Below are positions 1 to 6,017 of a DNA stretch of 12,434 nucleotides, piece after piece. The DNA is from Bacillota bacterium (GTDB lineage: Bacteria; Eremiobacterota; SpSt-956; JAKJGF01): contig JAKPQU010000514.1 in the NCBI GenBank assembly GCA_029555925.1, positions 1 through 12,434 on the forward strand, read 5' to 3'. Both the position numbers and the translations under genes were made by a program. The notes beneath the pieces are model-generated. The model ran no database searches. It worked only from the letters and a program-made list of their open reading frames with translations, and was not told the DNA's origin. Positions within the stretch are counted from its first letter, which is position 1, and each line of letters starts with the position of its first letter.

Positions 1-43
1 AGTATTAAAAAAGATGTAATACTATTTAGCTTTAGACATAGTA

Positions 44-196
44 GTCTGCCTGCCTGGTGTTCCGGAGAAAAAAATATCACGGCAACACAGGTATATTTTA
101 TTGAATTATAATGTAAAGTAGCATGATATAAGCTGTAACTGCTGTTATAAACGTTCCAGTTTAGATTTTTTTCGGAGGAGCATCAGACAGGCAGAC
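44..196. mobile_element. candidate miniature inverted-repeat element (MITE-like)
   Basis: The left arm (44-74) and the reverse complement of the right arm (166-196) match at 25 of 31 positions. Both begin GTCTGCCTG and both end in G followed by seven A residues. The tetranucleotide AGTA occurs directly outside both arms (40-43 and 197-200), as expected for a target-site duplication. The interior has no open frame, so it would have to be moved by a transposase encoded elsewhere. Part of the match is an A tract, and a 4-bp flanking repeat can occur by chance, so a long RNA hairpin or an unrelated inverted repeat remains possible. Confidence 0.4.
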
Positions 197-299
197 AGTA
201 TTTACCTATTATTCAAATTATTCAGTTTAATTAAAACAATTTGGTATTACCTGTTACGGTACTTAGGGAAAGACATAAATTTATTGATATTTTTATTTC

Positions 300-349
300 A
301 AAAACCGGTAACTCCTGGTTTACAGACCAGAGAGGTTGCCTGTTTTTTT
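300..349. terminator. weak possible terminator hairpins downstream of arsR
   Basis: On the minus strand a bulged stem (AACC/GGTT plus GG/CC, 303-320) is followed by a short T run, about 110 bases past the arsR stop. On the plus strand a 5-bp stem CTGGT/ACCAG (315-319 with 326-330) precedes a run of seven T (343-349), but the two are separated by 12 bases. Neither is a convincing intrinsic terminator. Confidence 0.2.
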
Positions 350-396
350 AGAGCAGCTACAGATCACAACCAGATTTATTATTTAATTGCCATATT

Positions 397-414
397 ATAA
401 TATAATAATATAAT
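397..414. repeat. 18-bp A/T repeat, copy 1 (downstream of arsR)
   Basis: The word ATAATATAATAATATAAT is identical to the copy at 829-846, so one copy lies on each side of arsR. It is low-complexity A/T sequence, which weakens the case, but an exact 18-base match bracketing a repressor gene could mark a second binding site for its product. Confidence 0.5.
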
Positions 415-431
415 TTATAAAAAAATTTCTT

Positions 432-809
432 TCAATCTATAAATTCCTTTTCCCTGAAGGTTATCATTTTTCTGTATTCATCAGATGTTTCAATCTTCTC
501 TTCGGCAAATTTTTCCGTAACCGTAACTGACCGAACAGGGGAAGCAAAAAAGTCCTTAAACGTTTTCATAAATTCATCTAAAACTATGCTATCAAGGGAA
601 TAATAACTCCACCATCCTTCTTTTCTTTCAATCACAAGACCCGCTTCTTTCAGCCTCCTCAGTTGCTGGGAAACCGTAGTCTGCTTCATATTCACCACTT
701 CTTCTATTTCACGAACACACAATTCTTTCTCCGATAATATTTTCAGCAAATTAAGCCTGGCAGGATCGCTCATGGCTTTTAATATTTTAATGCAATTCTT
801 TATGTCCAT
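432..809 (-). CDS. ArsR/SmtB-family transcriptional repressor
   Basis: This 125-aa winged-helix protein would bind DNA as a dimer and release it on sensing a ligand. Residues 8-27 carry the family's opening helix (LKAMSDPARLNLL). Residues 41-59 form the recognition helix (KQTTVSQQLRRLKEAGLV), and the wing follows at RKEGWWSYYSL. The alpha-3 site reads ELCVRE: C31 matches the first Cys of the ArsR ELCVCD motif, but the second Cys is Arg, and no C-terminal His/Asp metal set is obvious. Classical As(III) or zinc sensing is therefore unlikely, and the ligand is unknown. ATG is supported by AGGTG (820-824) ten bases upstream. A promoter lies at 856-884 with an A/T repeat just downstream of its -10 box, suggesting autoregulation. 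No typical arsenic or metal-efflux gene is adjacent. Confidence 0.9.
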   Translation of the reverse strand: MDIKNCIKILKAMSDPARLNLLKILSEKELCVREIEEVVNMKQTTVSQQLRRLKEAGLVIERKEGWWSYYSLDSIVLDEFMKTFKDFFASPVRSVTVTEKFAEEKIETSDEYRKMITFREKEFID

Positions 810-828
810 ATATTTATAGCACCTAATA

Positions 829-846
829 ATAATATAATAATATAAT
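829..846. promoter_or_regulatory. 18-bp A/T repeat, copy 2; candidate ArsR operator
   Basis: This is an exact copy of the word at 397-414. It starts ten bases downstream of the -10 box of the arsR promoter, so it covers the expected transcription start. Several known ArsR-family operators are A/T-rich dyads at this position. Operator identity is inference. Confidence 0.4.
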
Positions 847-855
847 CATATAATT

Positions 856-884
856 ATCATAACATATAAAAATTTACAGATCAA
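856..884 (-). promoter_or_regulatory. arsR promoter
   Basis: Read on the minus strand, a -35 box TTGATC (884-879) and a -10 box TATGAT (861-856) are separated by exactly 17 bases. Transcription would start near 849, giving a leader of about 40 bases. Confidence 0.55.
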
Positions 885-968
885 CTTATTTATAAAAAAA
901 TATAAATTAAAAATAACAGGATTAATCAAGTGTTATAGCAAATTATATATTTATATGAGAATCGTCGT

Positions 969-980
969 GTTACGCATGAC
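969..980. promoter_or_regulatory. candidate regulatory half-site upstream of the first PilT-like gene
   Basis: GTTACGCATGAC contains ACGCATGAC. The reverse complement of 1049-1058 reads ACGCCATGAC, so two near-identical words in opposite orientation flank the promoter at 1006-1033. A DNA-binding protein could use them as paired sites, but this rests on sequence similarity alone. Confidence 0.25.
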
Positions 981-1005
981 AGGAGGGACAGCTTATCATA
1001 CTTCG

Positions 1006-1033
1006 TTGTGACCGAAACCATATACTTTATAAA
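1006..1033 (+). promoter_or_regulatory. candidate promoter of the first PilT-like gene
   Basis: TTGTGA (1006-1011) and TATAAA (1028-1033) are 16 bases apart, giving a start near 1040 and a leader of about 84 bases. This is the best promoter I see in the 314-base gap 810-1123. That gap otherwise holds the arsR promoter, the flanking half-sites and A/T-rich sequence. Confidence 0.45.
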
Positions 1034-1043
1034 TAATCCTCCA

Positions 1044-1061
1044 GTAACGTCATGGCGTTAC
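1044..1061 (+). promoter_or_regulatory. perfect 6-bp hairpin at the start of the pilT-like leader
   Basis: GTAACG (1044-1049) pairs perfectly with CGTTAC (1056-1061) around the loop TCATGG. It begins a few bases after the predicted transcription start, so it may act as a DNA operator or as a 5'-end stabilising hairpin. Confidence 0.4.
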
Positions 1062-1123
1062 ATATTACGATTTATTACATATAGGAAGTAATCAGGAGAA
1101 AAGTAACATAAGGAGGATCCAGG

Positions 1124-3094
1124 ATGCACAAAAAGGTTAAAGAATCTTCAGGTAAAATAGAATCAAAATCAGAAAAAAAACTTCCATCAAATCCGGAAAA
1201 TAAAGAAGAAAGAAAAAATATTTCCCAAGAAATATCCGGTATAAAGACCGCCGGAAAAGAAATAAAGAATAAACATATACCTGAAGGATCTCCAATTTCT
1301 GAGGAAAAAGCTTCCATAAAAAAATCTCTGCCGTCACAGGAAACGAAAAAAATCATGCCCGAAAGAACAGGCGCTCCTCTGGAAAAAGCTTTCGTAAAAA
1401 AATCTACGCAGTCAGGAGACATAATCACAGATGACATACAGTCCGGGGATACTCATAAAGATACTGCAGGCAAAGAAAAAACTATAAAGAAAAAGAAAAT
1501 AATAAAAAAAATAATAAAATCTCCCCAGGGAGAAAGGATGAAAAAAGAAATAATAGAGAGAAGTGACATAAACGAGCAAAAAACCTCGGAAGAGGACAGA
1601 CTTCTAAAAAAAATGAAGGGGAAATTAGAAGAAAAAAAAGGAACTGTGAGATTAAAAGAAGAAAAAAATTCAGCTGATGATGACCTGATAGATTCTCTTC
1701 TTCTGGCAGAAACTATTAAAGAAAAACCAGAAAAGGAAATTAATATCGCTAAAGAAACTGTGAGATTAAAAGAAGAAAAAAGCACACCTGTTGATGACCT
1801 GATAGCTTCTCCTCTTCTGGCAGAAACTATTAAAGAAAAACCAGAAAAGGAAATTAATATCGCTAAAGAAACTGCGAGATTAAAGGAAGAGAAACTTACA
1901 CCTGAAGACGACCTGATAGCTTCTCTTCTTCTGGCAGAGGAAGAGAAAAGGGCAGAAGAAAAAAGAACAATGCCTCTGCCTGTATCAAAAGCAAAAGAGG
2001 ATTTACATTCACAGGAAGCCGAAAATTTTATTCATACATGTCTGGAACAACTTATAGAACTCGGCGCATCAGATCTTCATATATCCACAGGTCAACAACC
2101 CATAATAAGATGCAGAGGTGAGCTGCGGAGCCTTTCTATAGCTCCTTTAAAGAAAGAACATACAGAAGGATTGCTCAATACGATACTTTCTAGAGGAGAA
2201 AAAGAAGCACTTTTAAAACATCAATCTATTGATTTTATGTATATTATGCCATCAAAAGAAAGGCATCCTCACAGATTTCGTTCCAATGTATATTACCATA
2301 GAACAGGCCTGAATGTAGTAATGAGGATAATACCAAATAAAATCCCTACCATCAAGGAACTTGGCATGCCTGACATAGTATCTGCCTTTGGAAGATTCCA
2401 CCAGGGACTTGTTCTGGTAACTGGAAGTACGGGAAGTGGCAAAACTACAACACTTGCCGCTTTAATAGATCTTATAAATACGGAAAGGAACGATCATATC
2501 GTTACTATTGAAGATCCGATAGAATTTATCCATAAGCCCAAAAGATGTATAGTTCGTCAGCGTCAGGTAGGTGTGCATACAAAAAACTACAACAGGGCGC
2601 TCAAATCTTCAATTCGTGAGGATCCTGACGTTATACTTGTAAGTGAACTCCGTGACCTGGAAACAATACAACTGGCTATGACTGCTGCCGAAACAGGGTG
2701 TCTGGTACTCTCAACTATGAGCACTACCAGTGCGGCACGAACTATTGACAGAATCATTGACTTTTTTCCTGCAGATCAGAGATTACAGGCAGGTGCCATG
2801 CTGTCAGATTCTTTAAGAGCTATAATATCACAGCAACTTATACCGTCTACAGACAGAACTACGAGATTTGCAGCAGTAGAAATCCTGATAGGATGCACTC
2901 CCCTGTCGAGCCTTATAAAAGAACAGAAAACCTTTCAAATATCTTCATTAATAGAAACAAGCAGAGGACTCGGCATGCAATCAATGGACACTTCCATTTT
3001 GACACTCCTTGAAAATAAAATGATAACTTATGAAGTAGCCCATGAAGCAGCACTGGATAAAACAATACTGGAACAATATAGAAAGAGTGAATAG
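1124..3094 (+). CDS. PilT-family ATPase with long charged repeat N-terminus
   Basis: This is a 656-aa hexameric-type secretion ATPase of the PilT family, whose members power type IV pilus retraction at the cytoplasmic base. Residues 1-298 are Lys/Glu-rich, probably disordered or coiled, with 38-aa repeats at 174-274. The PilT part starts near 299 with the N-domain (GASDLHIS, 314-321). It continues through Walker A GSTGSGKT (434-441), the Asp box TIEDP (461-465), Walker B VILVSELRD (503-511, catalytic E508) and a PilT-like C-terminus. The His box reads STMSTTS: S533 replaces the histidine of the usual GTLHTTS. Typical PilT is about 350 aa, so nearly half of this protein is added. The start is fixed by AGGAGG (1111-1116). 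The next gene begins 16 bases after the stop, implying an operon. PilT/PilU-like retraction is the default guess; a non-pilus role is possible. Confidence 0.9.
   Translation: MHKKVKESSGKIESKSEKKLPSNPENKEERKNISQEISGIKTAGKEIKNKHIPEGSPISEEKASIKKSLPSQETKKIMPERTGAPLEKAFVKKSTQSGDIITDDIQSGDTHKDTAGKEKTIKKKKIIKKIIKSPQGERMKKEIIERSDINEQKTSEEDRLLKKMKGKLEEKKGTVRLKEEKNSADDDLIDSLLLAETIKEKPEKEINIAKETVRLKEEKSTPVDDLIASPLLAETIKEKPEKEINIAKETARLKEEKLTPEDDLIASLLLAEEEKRAEEKRTMPLPVSKAKEDLHSQEAENFIHTCLEQLIELGASDLHISTGQQPIIRCRGELRSLSIAPLKKEHTEGLLNTILSRGEKEALLKHQSIDFMYIMPSKERHPHRFRSNVYYHRTGLNVVMRIIPNKIPTIKELGMPDIVSAFGRFHQGLVLVTGSTGSGKTTTLAALIDLINTERNDHIVTIEDPIEFIHKPKRCIVRQRQVGVHTKNYNRALKSSIREDPDVILVSELRDLETIQLAMTAAETGCLVLSTMSTTSAARTIDRIIDFFPADQRLQAGAMLSDSLRAIISQQLIPSTDRTTRFAAVEILIGCTPLSSLIKEQKTFQISSLIETSRGLGMQSMDTSILTLLENKMITYEVAHEAALDKTILEQYRKSE
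1643..1942 (+). repeat. 114-bp in-frame tandem repeats in the first PilT-like gene
   Basis: Units start at 1643, 1757 and 1871, each 114 bases (38 aa); the third is partial, ending near 1942. Each encodes a T-x-RLKEEK segment followed by DDLI-x-S-LLAE. The second halves of units 1 and 2, about 50 bases, are identical, which points to recent duplication or gene-internal homogenisation. Confidence 0.9.
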
Positions 3095-3110
3095 TGAAAG
3101 GTGGTAATTT

Positions 3111-4700
3111 ATGGCTTTCAAAGATATATTCGGCAGTTTTATGAAAGGAAAAAAAGTAAAGGAATTACCTGAGAAACAGGAAAAAGAAAACTTCCAGGAA
3201 ACCTTCTCTACAAGAAAACTCTTAAAAGGCGAGGGTGATATTACCAGGCTTCATTACAGATCTGTAGAAGATACGCTGAAAGTTCTGTGGCCCAGAGGAG
3301 AAGTTCAGTGTACCTTTTTCGGACAGATTTTCTATTCCAGAGGTCAGAGAACAAATGCAGTAAATACACTGGTCTTTATAGAACACATATTCTTTATCAA
3401 TGTTGCTCTTTTGCTGGAGACAGCCAGAAGCGAAGCGGAAAAAGACATAAAAGATTCTACCCTGATGGGTAAATTATCATCCCTTACAAAACCAATAGGC
3501 TCATCAAAACCTCAGATGAAATCCGATCTGGTAAGCAGAGAAGAAAAACGGGCAGCCCTCGGTATAATACTAGATCCTCTTCAAATACCTCCATGCAGAG
3601 TCATAAAAACATCCCTTTCTCATGACTATACCCTGAGAGACCTCTTTCAGATTATGCTCAGAGAAGGAGCATCTGATTTACATATATCTATCGGTTTATC
3701 CCCGAAATTCAGAATAAAGGGGGAACTGGCAGAAGGGGATTTACCGCCTGTCACAAAAGAAAAATCATGGGAACTCATATCTAAAATACTTTCAGATAAA
3801 CAGAGGGAGATATTCGAAAGAGAATGGGATCTGGATTTTACCTATGAAGTGTCAGAACTTGCCCGTTTTCGTTCCAATATATTAAAGGAACATGCCGGTA
3901 TAGGAGGAGTATTCAGGATAATACCCCCTGAAATACCTTCTATAGAGGAACTGGGACTGCCTCAGATAGTGAAAAAAATAGCTGCTTACAAGCAGGGGCT
4001 TATTATAGTAACAGGTCCTACGGGAAGTGGTAAAACTACTACAATGGCATGTTTACTGGATTATATAAATAATACAAGAAGTGCCAATATACTTACAATA
4101 GAAGAACCTCTGGAATTTATACATAAAAATAAAAAAAGTCAGATAAAACACCGTGAAGTAGGTATCCATACACCGACCTTTTCCGATGCAGTGAAAGCTG
4201 CAAGAAGAGAAGATCTGGATGTTATTATGATAGGAGAAATGATGGATCTCGACACCCTGACTGAAGCCATCCAGGCTGCCGATATGGGTAATCTTGTACT
4301 CGGAATAATGCACACAACAGGTGTTACAAGAACTATAGAAAGGATAATAGAAGGTTTTCCAGGACAGATGCAGGGACAGATAAGATCTATGCTTTCAAGC
4401 TGCCTTCGTGCTGTAATAGCACAGCAGCTTATACTGACTGTGGATGGCACAGGAAGATGTGCTGTTGTAGAAGTGGCAATCTCCACACAGTCTCTCGGAA
4501 ATATGATTAGAGACGGTAAAACAAAAATGATTAATGCCGTAATACATAGCAGCAGAGATATTGGTATGCAGAGCCTTGATCTTGCTCTCTTACATCTGGT
4601 AAAAAATAGAAAAATTGATGAAGAAACTGCAAGGCTTCGCTCATCAAGTCCAAGATCCTTTACAGTACCGGAAGAATTTAAACCGGTAAAGAGTGAGTAG
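3111..4700 (+). CDS. second PilT-family ATPase, divergent, with a different N-terminal region
   Basis: 529 aa. Residues 1-170 are a region I do not recognise: a basic start, then a mixed segment at about 35-110 with a hydrophobic stretch near LVFIEHIFFINVALLL. The PilT N-domain follows (GASDLHI, 186-192), then Walker A GPTGSGKT (302-309), the Asp-box position TIEEP (E332 for Asp), VIMIGEMMD (371-379; catalytic E376 kept, M378 where PilT has Arg) and the His box GIMHTTG (H401, intact). The upstream REDPD motif reads REDLD. It differs from its neighbour at complementary positions: that protein keeps Asp and Arg but loses His. AGGTGG (3099-3104) is six bases before ATG, 16 bases after the previous stop, so the two are probably co-translated and may form a mixed ring like PilT/PilU. 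Activity is unproven. Confidence 0.9.
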   Translation: MAFKDIFGSFMKGKKVKELPEKQEKENFQETFSTRKLLKGEGDITRLHYRSVEDTLKVLWPRGEVQCTFFGQIFYSRGQRTNAVNTLVFIEHIFFINVALLLETARSEAEKDIKDSTLMGKLSSLTKPIGSSKPQMKSDLVSREEKRAALGIILDPLQIPPCRVIKTSLSHDYTLRDLFQIMLREGASDLHISIGLSPKFRIKGELAEGDLPPVTKEKSWELISKILSDKQREIFEREWDLDFTYEVSELARFRSNILKEHAGIGGVFRIIPPEIPSIEELGLPQIVKKIAAYKQGLIIVTGPTGSGKTTTMACLLDYINNTRSANILTIEEPLEFIHKNKKSQIKHREVGIHTPTFSDAVKAARREDLDVIMIGEMMDLDTLTEAIQAADMGNLVLGIMHTTGVTRTIERIIEGFPGQMQGQIRSMLSSCLRAVIAQQLILTVDGTGRCAVVEVAISTQSLGNMIRDGKTKMINAVIHSSRDIGMQSLDLALLHLVKNRKIDEETARLRSSSPRSFTVPEEFKPVKSE

Positions 4701-4762
4701 GGAGTTATATAACCTTATAATCAACAACTCTCAGCTTAATCTGTACTAATTTTACAACTATC

Positions 4763-4791
4763 TTGACAAAATAAAAAAGAAATTATATAGT
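4763..4791 (+). promoter_or_regulatory. strong promoter of the PilT N-domain gene
   Basis: A perfect -35 box TTGACA (4763-4768) and TATAGT (4786-4791) are separated by 17 bases. Transcription would start near 4798, leaving an unusually long leader of about 215 bases before the ATG at 5014. Confidence 0.65.
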
Positions 4792-4876
4792 ACTTTTAGA
4801 TATTCTAGTATACATATTTTCCATGTTACTTTACTTGAAATCAGACTAAAAAGACAAAATTTGAGAGTGTTAGATG

Positions 4877-4927
4877 TTTTGTGTAAAATTACCATAAAAT
4901 AAAGAATTAACAGAGATTTACACAAAA
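4877..4927 (+). promoter_or_regulatory. 11-bp perfect inverted repeat in the leader
   Basis: TTTTGTGTAAA (4877-4887) is the exact reverse complement of TTTACACAAAA (4917-4927), with 29 bases between. In RNA this makes an A/U-rich stem; in DNA it could be a widely spaced binding site. There is no adjacent T run, so it is not a standard terminator. Confidence 0.45.
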
Positions 4928-5013
4928 TTTAGGGTAGAGTCAAAAAGTATAGGATTATCATAAAAGGATAAGAGAATAGCAGTGAAATCTGTTATGTTAT
5001 AAGGGGATTAACT

Positions 5014-5559
5014 ATGGATTTCTTCAGTAAAACCACAAAAACTTCGGCTTCCTTTACAGAAATACTGACAGAAGAAACATTTAGCTATTATAAAGACGAT
5101 AATATATTAATATATGATCCGGAAAAAGAATTAACCGACCTGATAGATAAGAAGAATGAAATTACAGAAGAAAGAATTGATATAAATCTCAAGAAATTCA
5201 AGCTCAGTGATCTTCTGACAAAGCTGCTGGAAAGCGGAGGGTCAGAACTGTATCTTGAGCCGGAAAGTCCACCTGTTTACAGGATTAACGGAGATAGAAT
5301 TTCTACAACAAACCGCCCCTTATCCAGAAGCCAGATAGAAACTCTTCTGTCGTGCCTGCTCACTAAAAGTAAAAGAAAAATATTTGAACATACAGGTACT
5401 CTGGATTTAGCCTATGAAATAACAGGACTGGCAAAATTTCATGTCAATATTCTTTGCAGTAAAAATGGCCCTGAAGCTATATTTAAATACATTACCGAAA
5501 CAGATGAATTAAAATTACCAACTGTCAGAAAAAGAGCATCAACTTCCATGGATATATGA
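5014..5559 (+). CDS. stand-alone PilT N-terminal domain protein, no ATPase domain
   Basis: 181 aa. After a 60-residue acidic/charged lead, residues 65-170 match the N-terminal (PAS-like) domain of PilT. LSDLLTKLLESGGSELYLEP aligns with the family's LL-x-x-GASDLHL motif (75-81 here read GGSELYL), and GLAKFHVNILCSKNGPEAIFKYI aligns with G-x-x-RFRVN-x-F---AVFR-I. The frame stops where the RecA-like ATPase domain would start; no Walker motif remains, and the following 300 bases code for another gene on the opposite strand. It has its own promoter and ribosome binding site (AAGGGG, 5001-5006), and the remaining frame is intact. A maintained small protein that docks on the neighbouring ATPase rings is plausible; a decayed third paralogue is the alternative. 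Confidence 0.8.
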   Translation: MDFFSKTTKTSASFTEILTEETFSYYKDDNILIYDPEKELTDLIDKKNEITEERIDINLKKFKLSDLLTKLLESGGSELYLEPESPPVYRINGDRISTTNRPLSRSQIETLLSCLLTKSKRKIFEHTGTLDLAYEITGLAKFHVNILCSKNGPEAIFKYITETDELKLPTVRKRASTSMDI

Positions 5560-5564
5560 AAAAA

Positions 5565-5858
5565 TTATTTAACTTTTTCTATATCATGAAACATGTCTAC
5601 AATCTCAACTTCATCATCAGTATCAATAAGATTAAGAATTTTAGAAAATATCTGTTCTATTAGAGTTCCGTCGGAAGAAACAAAGGCAATACCAAGTTCA
5701 GCTTTTTGCCACAGGTCATTTTCTCCCACCTCTGCAATTGAAACACGAAACTTGTTCCAGATTCTGTCTTTTAAACTCTTAAGGACCTGTCTCTTTCTTT
5801 TTAAGGAATTTGGCTCATCAAGAAGATGTATGTCAAACCAGCATTTGCAAATATACAT
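5565..5858 (-). CDS. DUF503 family protein (YlxP-like)
   Basis: This 97-aa protein has typical DUF503 length and pattern: a beta-strand start (MYICKCWFDIHL), SLKRKRQVLKSLKDRIWNKF (18-37), then VSIAEVGENDLWQKAELGIAFVSSD, and an acidic end. Family members such as YlxP often sit beside infB and rbfA and are linked loosely to ribosome assembly or translation; the biochemical role is not settled. Here it is alone and converges on the PilT N-domain gene with five bases between stop codons. The start ATG has no clear Shine-Dalgarno; directly upstream are heptad repeats (5863-5904), so the translation signal is unusual. The N-terminus nevertheless aligns well with the family at this ATG. Confidence 0.88.
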   Translation of the reverse strand: MYICKCWFDIHLLDEPNSLKRKRQVLKSLKDRIWNKFRVSIAEVGENDLWQKAELGIAFVSSDGTLIEQIFSKILNLIDTDDEVEIVDMFHDIEKVK

Positions 5859-5862
5859 ATTT

Positions 5863-5904
5863 CAGTTAGCAGTTACCAGTTAACAGTGATCACTGCTCAC
5901 TGTT
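5863..5904. repeat. heptad repeat cluster between DUF503 and argG
   Basis: Six 7-bp units in a row: CAGTTAG, CAGTTAC, CAGTTAA, CAGTGAT, CACTGCT, CACTGTT. The cluster also contains a perfect 9-bp hairpin (TAACAGTGA 5881-5889 with TCACTGTTA 5897-5905, 7-base loop). It sits four bases upstream of the DUF503 ATG on the minus strand and belongs to the same 7-bp-period family as 7244-7337, 8591-8625 and 9489-9579. Confidence 0.75.
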
Positions 5905-5942
5905 ATCCCCCCTCTCACAGATTATAACCAAATAAATCTAAC

Positions 5943-5963
5943 TTTTCAATAAATGATTGAAAA
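5943..5963. promoter_or_regulatory. 21-bp dyad over the argG -35 box; candidate operator
   Basis: TTTTCAAT (5943-5950) and ATTGAAAA (5956-5963) are perfect inverted arms around a 5-base centre, and the right arm contains the -35 box. A protein bound here would block the promoter. ArgR boxes are also A/T-rich dyads overlapping arginine promoters, but this one does not match the E. coli consensus closely, so the regulator is not identified. Confidence 0.5.
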
Positions 5964-5985
5964 ATTTTTCTATTGGCTTTATAAT
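5957..5985 (+). promoter_or_regulatory. argG operon promoter
   Basis: TTGAAA (5957-5962) and a perfect TATAAT (5980-5985) are spaced by 17 bases. The start would be near 5992, giving a short leader of about 26 bases with GAAAGG (6003-6008) as ribosome binding site. Confidence 0.7.
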
Positions 5986-6017
5986 AAAGGAATCAAAATT
6001 TAGAAAGGCGTGTAATT

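Larger units (their letters stand above)
1..431. other. gene-free region left of arsR
   Basis: I see no credible coding sequence here. It holds a short 6-bp inverted repeat at the very edge (1-6 with 18-23), the candidate inverted-repeat element at 44-196, a weak hairpin region at 300-349, and a nearly pure A/T stretch at 391-430 that contains one copy of the 18-bp word also found in the arsR promoter. The next gene to the left is outside the window. Confidence 0.6.
4701..5013. other. 313-base gap between the second and third PilT-like genes
   Basis: No gene is visible. It contains a near-consensus promoter at 4763-4791, a roughly 215-base A/T-rich leader with an 11-bp perfect inverted repeat (4877-4927), and the ribosome binding site AAGGGG (5001-5006) of the next gene. 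I find no convincing terminator for the preceding gene. Confidence 0.6.

Noticed and set aside
432..809. Arsenic-resistance locus
   Set aside because: No arsenite pump, reductase or methylase gene is nearby, and the regulator lacks the second Cys of the ArsR metal-site motif.
5558..5579. Shared terminator between the convergent PilT N-domain and DUF503 genes
   Set aside because: The only symmetry is GAAAAA with TTTTTC, an all-A/T stem apart from one pair, too weak to call.
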